Assembly: GCF_051172195.1 (NCBI RefSeq)
Contig: NZ_JBPJAQ010000001.1
Coordinates: forward strand, 6,510,001-6,574,000
Direction of reading: 5' to 3'
DNA: 64,000 bases
DNA from: Paludibaculum fermentans_A
Lineage (GTDB): Bacteria > Acidobacteriota > Terriglobia > Bryobacterales > Bryobacteraceae
The notes below the pieces were generated by a model. It worked only from the letters and a program-made list of their open reading frames with translations. It had not been told where the DNA came from and did not search any database. Both the position numbers and the translations under genes were made by a program. This document shows, piece after piece, positions 15,480 through 25,300 of this stretch (position 1 is the first letter of the stretch; every line of letters begins with the position of its first letter).

Positions 15480-17954
15480 ATGCCGACCCGAAGAAGTTTT
15501 CTCCAAAGCGCGGCCTCGCTCGCCGTACCTGCCGCCAAGGATCCCAATCTCCGCCTGTGGTACGACGCTCCGGCGACCGACTGGAACGAGGCCCTGCCGC
15601 TGGGTAACGGCCGTTTGGGCGGCATGATCTTCGGCTCCGTGCCGGAGGAGTTGATCTCGCTGAACGACGACACGCTCACCTCCAGCGAGCCCGGCGTCGA
15701 CAACCTGCCCCTGGATATCAGCGGACGGTTCGAGGAAGTGGTGGCCCTGCTGAAGAAGCGGCAGTACGCCGAGGCTGCCGACATCATCACGAAAGACTGG
15801 ACCGGGCGATCCTGGCCCTGCTACCAGCCGCTGGGTGACCTCTTATTGTCGTTTGACCACGGAACGTCAGCCAGTGCATATATGCGGGAACTGGATCTGG
15901 CGCAGGCGATGGCGCGGACGGTCTATACGGTGGGCGGGGTCGAGTTCTCACGCGAATGCTTCATCTCCCAACCGGGCCAGGTGCTGGTGCTGCGGCTGAA
16001 GGCGTCCGCACCCCGGGCGCTGCGCTTCCAGGCCAGGTTGAAATCGGTTCATCCGACGGCGGAGATGATCTCGGTTAACCGGAACGACAGTATCCGGATG
16101 CACGGCCAGGTACCCGGATTCGCACTGCGGCGTCCGCTGGAGTGGGTGGAGAAGCGCAACGAACAGTGGAAGTACCCGGAGATCTGGAATTCAGATGGAA
16201 CCAGGAAGCCGTATGCCAAAGCGGTGTTGTACGGCAAAGAGGCGGGCGGACTGGGGACGTTCTTTGAAGCCAGGGTTCAGGTCCATTCCACCGATGGCAC
16301 GGCGAGTGTCGACCAGGGCGTTCTGAGTGTACGGAACAGTACGGAGACCGTCCTGCTGCTGACCGCGGCCACCAGTTTCAACGGCTTCGACAAGAGCCCC
16401 AGCAAAGCAGGGTTGAATCCGGAGCAGATCGCGGCCCGGCAGATGGCGGCGGCTTCGACGAAAGGCTGGCTGGCCTTACGCGACGAACACGTCAACGATC
16501 ACCAGCGATTGTTCAAGCGAGTGACCATCGACCTGGGCGCGGCAACGAAACAGAGCCAATTGCCGACCGATGCGCGGATTCCGGCGTTCAAGAACGGCGG
16601 TGATCCTTCGCTGGCAGCGCTCTACTTCCAGTACGGCCGCTATCTGACCATCGCCGGTTCGCGGCCGGGCACGCAGCCGTTGAATCTGCAGGGGATCTGG
16701 AATCCAATGGTCATTCCGCCGTGGGCCAGCGGCTATACCACCAATATCAACGCCGAGATGAATTACTGGCCGACCGAGGTGGCCAACCTGCCGGAGTGCA
16801 CGGAGCCGCTGTTGAAGATGGTGCGCGAGCTGGCCGCAACCGGCCGGCAGGTGACGACCAAGATGTACCACCGCCGGGGCTGGGTGTTACACCACAACAC
16901 GACGCTGTGGCGCGGTACGCAGCCGGTGGACAACGACGCGATTCCCTCGTTCTGGCCGGTAGGCGGAGCGTGGATGTGCCAGCACCTGTGGGATCACTAT
17001 GAGTTCGGCGGCGACCGGCAGTTCCTGGCCGAAGCCTATCCGCTGATGAAGGGTGCGGCCGAGTTTCTGTGCGACTGGCTGGTCGACGACGGCCACGGGC
17101 ATCTGGTGACGGCGGCCGGGAATTCGCCCGAGAATTCCTTCGTCTATCTGGACGCCAATGGCAAGAAGCAGACGGCCGGGGTGACGATGGGGCCGACCAT
17201 GGACTTGGCCATCACGCGCGATCTGTTCCGCAACTGCATGGAGGCAGCCAAGATCCTGAGTGTGGACGCGGGCTTCCGGAAAGAGCTGCAGGGCAAGCTC
17301 GACCGGCTGCTGCCGTACAAGGTGGGGGCGCGAGGCCAGTTGCAGGAGTGGCCGGAAGACTTCGATGAGAAGGAGCGTGAGCACCGGCACGTGTCGCATC
17401 TCTATGGGTTGCATCCGGGCCGCGAATTCCATCCCAGGACCACGCCGGAGATGTGCGCGGCGGCGCGGCGGACTTTGGAGCTGCGGGGCGATGGCGGGAC
17501 GGGCTGGTCGCGCGCCTGGAAGATCAACTTCTGGGCCCGGCTGCTGGACGGCAACCACGCCTATAAGTTGTTGAGCAACCTGTTCGAGCCGGGGCGGTCG
17601 GCGCCGGGTAAGTTCAACAAAGGCGGGGTGATGCCGAACCTGTTCTGCTCGCACCCGCCGTTCCAGATTGACGGGAACTTCGGCGGGGCGGCGGGCATTG
17701 CTGAGATGCTGCTGCAGAGCCACATGGGCGAACTGCATCTGCTGCCGGCGTTGCCGGACGCATGGCCGGACGGGCAGGTGACGGGTTTGCGGGCGCGCGG
17801 GGCGTTTGAGGTGGATCTATCCTGGAAGCAGGGCCAGTTGGCGCGGGTGGAGATCCGGTCGAAGCATGGCGGCGAGTGCCGGCTGCGGTACAAGGATCGG
17901 ACGGCCACGTTGAAAGGCAAGCGAATGGAGTTCACGACATTTCCTTCGGCCTGA
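15480..17954 (+). CDS. Glycoside hydrolase family 95 (alpha-L-fucosidase/galactosidase)
   Basis: This 824-aa exported enzyme of family GH95 removes terminal alpha-L-fucose or related sugars from glycans by inversion. The N-terminus MPTRRSFLQSAASL is a twin-arginine-type signal. The N-terminal beta domain begins with LWYDAPATDWNEALPLGNGR, a GH95 hallmark. Catalytic elements match the family: the two asparagines of NINAEMNYW (N422, N424), the general acid Glu of LQEW (E623) before HRHVSHLYGLHPG, and Asp of QIDGNFGG (D731). Length is typical. The upstream palindrome suggests substrate-dependent repression. It stands between a glycosyltransferase and a PspC gene; no linked TonB receptor is present. 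Confidence 0.93.
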   Translation: MPTRRSFLQSAASLAVPAAKDPNLRLWYDAPATDWNEALPLGNGRLGGMIFGSVPEELISLNDDTLTSSEPGVDNLPLDISGRFEEVVALLKKRQYAEAADIITKDWTGRSWPCYQPLGDLLLSFDHGTSASAYMRELDLAQAMARTVYTVGGVEFSRECFISQPGQVLVLRLKASAPRALRFQARLKSVHPTAEMISVNRNDSIRMHGQVPGFALRRPLEWVEKRNEQWKYPEIWNSDGTRKPYAKAVLYGKEAGGLGTFFEARVQVHSTDGTASVDQGVLSVRNSTETVLLLTAATSFNGFDKSPSKAGLNPEQIAARQMAAASTKGWLALRDEHVNDHQRLFKRVTIDLGAATKQSQLPTDARIPAFKNGGDPSLAALYFQYGRYLTIAGSRPGTQPLNLQGIWNPMVIPPWASGYTTNINAEMNYWPTEVANLPECTEPLLKMVRELAATGRQVTTKMYHRRGWVLHHNTTLWRGTQPVDNDAIPSFWPVGGAWMCQHLWDHYEFGGDRQFLAEAYPLMKGAAEFLCDWLVDDGHGHLVTAAGNSPENSFVYLDANGKKQTAGVTMGPTMDLAITRDLFRNCMEAAKILSVDAGFRKELQGKLDRLLPYKVGARGQLQEWPEDFDEKEREHRHVSHLYGLHPGREFHPRTTPEMCAAARRTLELRGDGGTGWSRAWKINFWARLLDGNHAYKLLSNLFEPGRSAPGKFNKGGVMPNLFCSHPPFQIDGNFGGAAGIAEMLLQSHMGELHLLPALPDAWPDGQVTGLRARGAFEVDLSWKQGQLARVEIRSKHGGECRLRYKDRTATLKGKRMEFTTFPSA

Positions 17955-18017
17955 GTTTCCGATTACCGGAACAACCGCCGGGGGCGCACCGTATCTGTAG
18001 ATGCAAGGAGATCCAAG

Positions 18018-18338
18018 ATGTACTGCACACAATGCGGAACCCAAATGAACGACGACGCTCGTTTTTGCGGTCAATGCGGGAAGTCCGCGGGCGGTCCCGC
18101 GGCGGGTGCAGCGAGACCTTCTTACCAGCCTCCCAAGCCACTGGCGCGGGATATCGCTAACAAGAAGATCGCGGGCGTTTGCGCCGGGCTCGCCAGGCAC
18201 CTGGGCTGGGATGTCACGCTGGTGCGGGTCGTCCTGCTGGCTTGCGTGGTATTGCACGGCTTCGGTGTGCTCGCCTACATCATCGGTTGGATCTGCATGC
18301 CTCGCGACGACGAGCAATCCTACCAGGCGACTGCCTGA
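18018..18338 (+). CDS. PspC-domain protein with N-terminal zinc ribbon
   Basis: This 106-aa protein joins a zinc ribbon (CTQCG then CGQCG, residues 3-24) to a PspC domain. The PspC part begins at NKKIAGVCAGLARHLGWDVT and carries a single membrane helix (VRVVLLACVVLHGFGVLAYIIGW). PspC-type proteins sense or buffer inner-membrane stress. A strong AAGGAG ribosome site lies 7 bases before the ATG. Its stop codon directly abuts the stop of the convergent M14 gene, with no base between them. Confidence 0.9.
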   Translation: MYCTQCGTQMNDDARFCGQCGKSAGGPAAGAARPSYQPPKPLARDIANKKIAGVCAGLARHLGWDVTLVRVVLLACVVLHGFGVLAYIIGWICMPRDDEQSYQATA

Positions 18339-19541
18339 TTACGGTTTGGCGGGTGCAACGGCCTGCGTGAGGACGTCGACCAGGGCGGCGCCGAAGTCGA
18401 GGCGATCCTGGACGGTCGGCGGACGGTGCAGCCGCGGGTGGTTTTCGACCATCTGCTCCATGAGGAACGCGGGCACCTTGCGGGCCGCAAACAGTTCCTG
18501 GTGAACGGTTTTGCGGCCTTTCATGCCGGGTGTGGTGGATTCGCCGGCATCCCGCGGCCCGTTCGGAGCATAGAACATCGTCTTTTCATTCAGCAGACGC
18601 TGGAAGCGTTGCGCCAGGGCGTTTAGTTCCGGGCCGCCGGTGGAGAGCATCGTGTCGATGTAGTCGACCGACTCCGTGTTGTGCATCGCCAGGAAGAGAT
18701 CGATGCGGTGCCCGGAATCCACCCAGGCAAGAATCGCTTTGCGCATGGCGGCGATCTCGGGCATCGTCACCGGGTCGATCGCATCCCAGTTTCTATTGAT
18801 GTCGTAGCCGTTGGCGTTGAAGCGAACCGCGCCTTCGGCCATGCCTTCGGGATCGGGGCAGGGCAGCACCTTGAAAACAAACCGCTTGCGGATTCCGGCG
18901 GATTCAGTCGCCAGCAGTTTCCGCAGCCCGCCTTCCAGGGCCCACGAGGTCCCGGTCTCCCAGGCGTGCTGGCGCACCATCCACCAGATGACCTGCTTGC
19001 CGGCTTCCGGGGTGTCGAAGTCGGTCACGGTCCATAGCGGGATCGGGCGGCCGTGCACACTCTTGCCAATAACTTCCTGTTTAATAAATGGTTTGGATCC
19101 AAATTCCTTCAGCAATGCTTGAAGGTTTGAATTCGTGTACGGCGGCGTGTGCGCAATGCGGATGGCCGGTTGGGCGGGTGTGAACCGGACGGTGAGCTCC
19201 TTGACCTCTTCATTCCAGGACACTTGGTCGTCGGTGAAATGCGTCCAGCTGCGGCCTCCGTCATAGCTATAGACGGGTCGGGTGCCTTTGGTGACAGCGT
19301 GGCTGCCGGGCTTGAAGTTGTACTCGCCGACGAGATCGGTCAGGTCGAAGCGGAAGGGCCTTTTGGGCAGATTCCTGAGCTCGAAGTAATACCAGTTGGC
19401 CTGGCGGTTGCGGCCGTTCTGATCGGCTTGGCCTTTGACGGCCAGGCGCAGATGCTCGGGCGCCACGGTCTCGACTTTGCCGAGATTGCCTCCTTCAAAG
19501 GAGGTGGACACCGTGACGGCGGCCAACAACAGGGCCAACAT
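18339..19541 (-). CDS. M14-family zinc carboxypeptidase, cytosolic-carboxypeptidase-like
   Basis: This 400-aa metallocarboxypeptidase has an N-terminal beta-sandwich (about residues 10-135, with GRNRQANWYYFELRN) followed by the M14 catalytic domain. This arrangement is that of cytosolic carboxypeptidase-like enzymes. Zinc ligands are visible in RQHAWETG (His192 and Glu195) and AMHNTE (His287). Substrate residues are in DINRNWD, and the catalytic Glu is in FLMEQMV near residue 365. A short hydrophobic N-terminus (MLALLLAAVTVSTS) may be a signal peptide, so it is probably exported. Convergent with pspC, with zero spacing. It probably trims peptides from the C-terminus; the natural substrate is unknown. 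Confidence 0.88.
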   Translation of the reverse strand: MLALLLAAVTVSTSFEGGNLGKVETVAPEHLRLAVKGQADQNGRNRQANWYYFELRNLPKRPFRFDLTDLVGEYNFKPGSHAVTKGTRPVYSYDGGRSWTHFTDDQVSWNEEVKELTVRFTPAQPAIRIAHTPPYTNSNLQALLKEFGSKPFIKQEVIGKSVHGRPIPLWTVTDFDTPEAGKQVIWWMVRQHAWETGTSWALEGGLRKLLATESAGIRKRFVFKVLPCPDPEGMAEGAVRFNANGYDINRNWDAIDPVTMPEIAAMRKAILAWVDSGHRIDLFLAMHNTESVDYIDTMLSTGGPELNALAQRFQRLLNEKTMFYAPNGPRDAGESTTPGMKGRKTVHQELFAARKVPAFLMEQMVENHPRLHRPPTVQDRLDFGAALVDVLTQAVAPAKP

Positions 19542-19550
19542 AGGGGAAAC

Positions 19551-20000
19551 TTAGTTCGTTTCCCACGGGCGAGTGGGCACGCCGTGGTCGCGATCCTTGA
19601 CACGATCGTAGAGGTGCTTTTCGTTGGTGGTGCCGAGGCCGTGGTTGTAGAGGCTGGTCAGGCCGGCATCTTCGCGGAAGTCTTCCTCAAAAGCGTGCAG
19701 GGCAACGAGGTGCTCAGCGAGGGCGGGCATCTTCTTACCGCTGGGCGTCATGAAGATCTTCTGGAAGCCGAGGTCGGTCAACAAGGCGAGTTCCGGACCG
19801 ACGACAAGCCCCACTTCGCACAGTGCCAGGTTCTGGTCGTCCTGATCCACGTCGGCGCGTGCCTGGACGAGGGCGCCCAGTTTCCCCTTGACGACGCGCG
19901 TCTGGCTGCCGGATGCTTCCACCGTGTAGCCGGCGCTCCGCAATCTGTCCAGTTGGGTGGAAAAAGTGGATTCTTTTGCTTTTTCGCGCTTGAAGAACAT
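19551..20000 (-). CDS. Conserved hypothetical protein
   Basis: I do not recognise this 149-aa protein. It lacks a signal peptide or membrane helix and starts MFFKREKAKESTFSTQLDRL. An N-terminal part (YTVEASGSQTRVVKGKLGAL) looks like a small alpha-beta domain. The C-terminal part (FEEDFREDAGLTSLYNHGLG, then TTNEKHLYDRVKDRD) is polar and charged. It lies 9 bases upstream of the M14 gene in the same direction and is likely cotranscribed with it. Codon use matches the neighbours, which supports it as a real gene. Function unknown. Confidence 0.75.
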   Translation of the reverse strand: MFFKREKAKESTFSTQLDRLRSAGYTVEASGSQTRVVKGKLGALVQARADVDQDDQNLALCEVGLVVGPELALLTDLGFQKIFMTPSGKKMPALAEHLVALHAFEEDFREDAGLTSLYNHGLGTTNEKHLYDRVKDRDHGVPTRPWETN

Positions 20001-20160
20001 GAGCCTCTCTCGATCGGACTCCCTCTATTATGCCCGATCCCACTCATTCAATGAATCTTTTCTGTTCTGGGGAGCTCTAAGAGTCTGTCCCATCTGGCGG
20101 TAGTCCCACCAAATGGAGCTACTGGGGTCAACGTTCGGTCTTTCTGGGATGTCTCCAACC

Positions 20161-22230
20161 ATGAAAAAAACTCTCCTCCTTGGTTTCGCACTCGCTCTTT
20201 CGATGGCCGCGCAGTCCATCGAGACGATTCCATATCGTGTCAACCTCTCCTCTTTGAATGAAGTGCCCGCAATCGCAGGAGATCCCTCCACCGCCGTCGC
20301 GACGCTGCTGGTCCATGTCACTCGTGACGCCTCGGGCCAGATCGTCAGCGGAGCCGTGGACTTCAAGTCCGTCTACAAGTTGGCCGTGACCTCGAATATC
20401 ACAGCCATGCACATCCACCGCGGAGCCGCCACCGCGAATGGACCAGTGGTGATTGATTCGACGCTCTCCACGCCGGTGGCCGATGCCACCAGCGGCACCC
20501 TCGCCCTGCAGGGTCCGGTGCTGCCCACCAATGCGAACGCGCTCACCGCCCTGCGCGACCTGGTGGCCGATCCTTCGGGCTTCTACCTGAATATCCACAC
20601 CGCCCGCAATCCCAGCGGTGAAATGCGCGGCCAGTTGCTGAAAGCCGACCGCCTGGTGCTGATGGGCCTGATGAGCCCGGATAACGAAGTGCCGGCCATC
20701 ACCGGGAGCACCGGCAAGGCCGTCTGCGCGATCAACGTGATTGCCGCCCGCACGGCGGAGGGGATCCCGATCTCGGCCGAAGTCACCTTCGACGCCAACT
20801 ACTCGGGTTTCCCGGATGGCACCAACTTCACGGGTTTCCACATCCACAACGGCCCGGCCGGCGCGAATGCCGGGGTCGTGATCAATACAGGGCTCAGCGG
20901 GCAACTGGCCGCCAATCCGGCCGGCGGGAATCTGAGATATGAAGTTCAGATTGACCCGGCCAACCCGAATCAGGCTGCGGCGGTGTACGGTTTGTTCGTA
21001 GCGCCCTCGCAGTACTACGTGAACCTCCACACTACGGTATCGCCGGGCGGTGCTGCTCGCGCCCAATTGCGGAACACCGACAGGATGAACTTTCAGACGC
21101 AACTGCTGACAACGAATGAAGTTCCGGCCACGAACATCGATGCCACGGCGAATGCCGCGTTCACGATGCACACGATCAGGAACAACGAAGGTTGGATTGT
21201 TGCGGGCTATACGATCTTCGACGCCAACTACCGCTTCCCGGCCAGCGTGCAGATCACGGGCATGCACATCCACGACGGGGCGTCGGGCGCCAATGGTCCG
21301 GTGGTGATCAATTCCGGACTCGGGGCGGCCAACCAGCCGGTGAATCCCGGCGGTTTCGGCAACGTCTTCCGGGCGTTGGTGCAGTCGAGCGACCTGGCCA
21401 TCCGGTCGATGAACCAGGTGTCGATCGACCCAAACAGCACCTACTACAACATTCACACCTCGGACTTCCCGGGCGGTGTATTCCGCAATCAGACGGGCAC
21501 GGTGCTGAATACTCCGGTGATCTCGGCGATCATCGCAGGCGTCAGCGATCCGACGATGAACAAGGTTTCCCCGCTGGGCTGGATGACGATCTTCGGCAGC
21601 AACCTGCTGAGCGCTCCGGGCAGCGAGGCGGCCTATGAGTCGAAGGCTCCGCTGCAGTTGAACGGTACGGCCGTGCTGATCGGCGGCAAGCAGGCGGCCA
21701 TCATCGCATTGGCCAGGGACAATGGGCTGATTCCGACCGACTACATTGTGGCGCAGGTTCCGGCCGACGTCACCCTGGGTACGCAGCCGGTAACGGTGGT
21801 GACCTCCGGCGGGTCGAGCGCCGGTACCGATGTCACGGTGGCTTCCGTGGCTCCGGCGCTGTTCTTCGACAAGATCGGCGGCATTGCCTTCCACAACACC
21901 GATTTGACGCTGGTGCGGCCGGAGAGTCCGGCGGTGCCTGGCGAGCAGATCGGCATCGTCGGCACCAACTTCGGTTTGACTGTTCCGCCGATGCAGACGG
22001 GGCAGTATGCGACGGCCGGGTCGTTTGCCTTCGTGCTGCCGAGCCCGGTGGTGAAGTTCGGTACGACGAACGCCACGGTGGTAGGTGCGGCGATGCTACC
22101 CGGACAAGCCGGGGTGTATGCCGTAGTGGTAGTGGTGCCCAACGTGAGCGGCAATAACACCGTCACTGTGAGCCAGACCGTTGGCGGCGCGACGGTGAGT
22201 TCGAACTCCGTGACCATTCCTGTGAAGTAA
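20161..22230 (+). CDS. Exported protein with three CHRD domains and a TIGR03437-type C-terminal domain
   Basis: This 689-aa secreted protein begins with MKKTLLLGFALALSMAAQS. Three CHRD repeats follow (about residues 20-470). Each is marked by a histidine phrase, MHIHRGAATANGPVVI, FHIHNGPAGANAGVVI or MHIHDGASGANGPVVI, and an NIHTxxxPxGxxR ending. The last 220 residues (from VISAIIAGVSDPTMNKVSPL) resemble the C-terminal domain frequent in exported Solibacter proteins. That domain has IPT-like strands such as GWMTIFGSNLL and VGTNFGL and is probably used for surface display or sorting. CHRD domains were named from chordin; their bacterial role is unclear. I chose the ATG at 20161 because it starts the signal peptide. 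A strong terminator follows. Confidence 0.88.
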   Translation: MKKTLLLGFALALSMAAQSIETIPYRVNLSSLNEVPAIAGDPSTAVATLLVHVTRDASGQIVSGAVDFKSVYKLAVTSNITAMHIHRGAATANGPVVIDSTLSTPVADATSGTLALQGPVLPTNANALTALRDLVADPSGFYLNIHTARNPSGEMRGQLLKADRLVLMGLMSPDNEVPAITGSTGKAVCAINVIAARTAEGIPISAEVTFDANYSGFPDGTNFTGFHIHNGPAGANAGVVINTGLSGQLAANPAGGNLRYEVQIDPANPNQAAAVYGLFVAPSQYYVNLHTTVSPGGAARAQLRNTDRMNFQTQLLTTNEVPATNIDATANAAFTMHTIRNNEGWIVAGYTIFDANYRFPASVQITGMHIHDGASGANGPVVINSGLGAANQPVNPGGFGNVFRALVQSSDLAIRSMNQVSIDPNSTYYNIHTSDFPGGVFRNQTGTVLNTPVISAIIAGVSDPTMNKVSPLGWMTIFGSNLLSAPGSEAAYESKAPLQLNGTAVLIGGKQAAIIALARDNGLIPTDYIVAQVPADVTLGTQPVTVVTSGGSSAGTDVTVASVAPALFFDKIGGIAFHNTDLTLVRPESPAVPGEQIGIVGTNFGLTVPPMQTGQYATAGSFAFVLPSPVVKFGTTNATVVGAAMLPGQAGVYAVVVVVPNVSGNNTVTVSQTVGGATVSSNSVTIPVK

Positions 22231-22254
22231 CCGGCCATCTAAATAAAGATGGGC

Positions 22255-22296
22255 GCCCGCCGGAGGATTCAGCCTCCTCCGGCGGGCTTCTTATTT
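22255..22296 (+). terminator. Rho-independent terminator of the CHRD gene
   Basis: Thirteen perfect base pairs (GCCCGCCGGAGGA with TCCTCCGGCGGGC) enclose a 7-base loop and are followed by TTCTTATTT. Confidence 0.92.
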
Positions 22297-22317
22297 GGGC
22301 GGGCGGCCGACTAGTAG

Positions 22318-22333
22318 GGTCATATTATTGACC
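22318..22333 (+). promoter_or_regulatory. Possible -10 box inside a short inverted repeat
   Basis: GGTCA-TATTAT-TGACC places a -10-like hexamer (22323-22328) between 5-bp inverted arms, as at the padR operator. It lies 37 bases before the chosen start of the FG-GAP operon. No clear -35 is seen, so this is tentative. Confidence 0.35.
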
Positions 22334-22364
22334 ATTGTTTCAACGTTGTGTCTCAATACTGGAG

Positions 22365-25300
22365 ATGAACTTCAGGGGTGTGTCTGTCTGTGGGGGCTGC
22401 GTTGCGCTCGCGGTATTGGCGTTCGTTCTCCCGGCTGAGCCGCCTGGAGGCGCCTCAGAGCAACTGTTGCGGCTGCGGACGCTGGGCAAGGCGTATTACG
22501 AGAATCCAACCACCCAAGCCCAGGCGGTGGAACAGTTTAAGCAGGCCTACAAGCTCAATCCCGGCTCCGCCATGGACCGCCTGAACTACGCCCTGGCGCT
22601 GCTGCGCGCCGGCAACGGCAAGGAGGGCATGACGGAACTGGAGGCGGTGCAGAAGCAGGATCCCAAGATCCCCCATACCTGGTTCAACCTGGGCATTGAG
22701 TTCAAGAAGATGGGGGAATCAGAGAAAGCGATCGCGCAACTGGAGCAGATGGCCAGGCTGGTGCCGGGCGAGGCGATCACCGAATACAACCTCGGGGTGC
22801 TGTATAAGGCAATTGGCCGGGCGGAGGACGCCAACAGGAAGTTCGAGCTGAGTGCGCGGCTGGATCCCAACTTCGCGGCTCCGCACTTCCAGTTGTTCAA
22901 CTTCTACCGGCAGCAGAGCGAACCGGACAAGGCCAAGGTCGAACTGGGGCGGTTCCAGGCTCTCAAGAAGACGCATGACGATGCGGGCACGGGTAATGAG
23001 GACGTCGAGTGGAGCCTGTACTCCGAGATCCTGGATCCGGTGGACGGCGCATTGGCGGCCGATGCCGCGCAACCGGGGCCGTTGAAGTTCGCGGCCACGG
23101 CGCTGCCGGGCAAGTTCACAGCGGCTGGGGCTTCGCTGCAGGTGATCGACCTGGACGGCTCGGGCTCGACCGATTTGCTGGTTGTTTCCAGTGGCGGCCT
23201 GGGTTTGTTTCGTAAAGGACTGACGCCGGTTCCGCAGCCGGCTTTCAGCGCTTTGAAGGATGTCCTGGCGGCCGTGCCGGGCGACTACAACAACGACGGA
23301 TTCGTAGACTTGTGCGTCCTGACGAAGACCGGCGCCGTGCTGCTGGAGGGGTCAAAGGCCGGGTTTAAGAAGGGTGTGGAGCTGCCGGCCGGGCGGTTTG
23401 AGTCGGCCTTGTGGATCGACTACGACCACGATTACGATCTCGATCTGATGCTGCTGGGGGCGCAGACGAAACTCCTGCGTAATCAGATGCCTGGCGGATT
23501 TGAAGAGCATACGGCCGATTTGCCGTTCGTGGCCGGGACTGCTGTCGCCGGGGTAGAGATCCGGGTGATCCCGGATACGAAGTCGCACGACATGATCATC
23601 GCGTATGCCGGGCGAAATGCTGTGCTCTATAAGGACCGGCTGGCCGGCCAATACGAAGCCAGGGAATTGACGGCCGTACCACAAGGCGCCACTGGGTTGA
23701 CGGTGGCTGACCTGAACAACGACTCGCAGTTGGACCTGGTGTGGACGGGCGGCGCGGCGTTGAACCAGAACGGAGCGTTCCAGACGCTGGCGTGGCCGGC
23801 GAAGGGCAGCTTTGCCCTGGGTGATTTCGAGAATCGCGGGCTGCTGGATGCGCTGACCGGCGGACAGGTCTACCGCAATCGAGGCAAAACGACACTTGTC
23901 GCCCAGGCGGGAACGGTGGGTTTGCCGGCGGAAGTTGCGGCGCTGGCGGCGGCCGATTTTGACGGTGATGGCCGGGTGGATGCGGCAGCGGTGCTGCCGG
24001 ACGGCACGGTGCAGCGGCTGATGAACCAGTCGCTGATCAAGACCAGTTGGACGCGTGTCGCCTTGAATGGCGTGAAGAACCTGAAGCTGGCGGCGGGGAC
24101 TGAGGTCGAGGTAAAGGCCGGTTCGCTGTACCAGAAGCAGATGTACCGCGGGTATCCGCTGACGGTGGGAATCCGTGGCAACAAGGAGATCGACACGATC
24201 CGCATCACGTGGCCCAACGGGTTGATTCAGAACGAGATGAAGCAGAAGGTCGCGACTGCGTTGAAGTTTGAAGAGGCGCAGCGGCTGTCGGGGTCCTGCC
24301 CGACGATCTGGACCTGGAACGGGCGTGAATTCGAGTTCATCACGGATACCCTGGGCGTGGCTCCGTTGGGGGCTTCGTCAGGGGACGGGCAGTATTTCCC
24401 GGTTGATCATGACGAGTTCATCTCGATTCGAGGGGATCAACTGAAGGCGGTAGACAGGCAGTACGAGGTGAGGATCACGGAAGAGCTGAGCGAGGTCACC
24501 TATCTTGACCAGGTGAAGCTGATCGCGGTCGATCATCCTGCCGGGCAGGAAGTGTACACGAACGACAAGTGGAAGTCGCCGCCCTTCCCGGAGTTCCGGC
24601 TGTTTGGCGTGACGCAGCGGGTGTATCCCAGGAAAGCGACGGAGGACGGCGGGCGGGATGTGACGGCGGCGGTGTTGAAGAAGGATGCGCGCTATCCGGA
24701 CGGCTTCCGGCGGGATCTGCAGAACGTGGCGTCGATGCACGTGCTGGACCTGGATTTCGGCCAGGCGGCGAAGGACAACCGGGCGGTCTTGATCATGCAC
24801 GGCTGGGTGGATTGGGCGGACGGGTCGACGTTCCTGGGCGAGTCGCAGCGGACGAAGACCGGGCTGGCAACGCCCAAGCTTCAGGTGAAAGACAAGACAG
24901 GCCAGTGGGTTACGGTGATCGAGGACATGGGCATGCCGGCCGGCAAGCCGAAGACGATCGCGGTGGACCTGACGGGCAAGTTCCTGAGCAATTCGCGGAC
25001 AGTGCGGATTGTGACCAATCTCTGCCTGTATTGGGACGAGATCTTCCTGAGCGAGACGAATGCGGCTCCGCAGGTGAGGGTGACTGAGATCGCGGCCGGC
25101 CAGACGGACCTGCGGTTCCGCGGGTTCTCGAAGAACATCGTGCATCCGGAGCGCAAGCAGCCGGAGCAGTTCTTCTATGACAACCCGGCGGTGACCTCGA
25201 TGTGGAATCCGACTCCGGGGCAGTATACACGCTATGGCGCGGTGACCCCGCTGCTGGGCGAGGTGGACGACAAACTGGTGGTGATGGGGTCCGGTGACGA

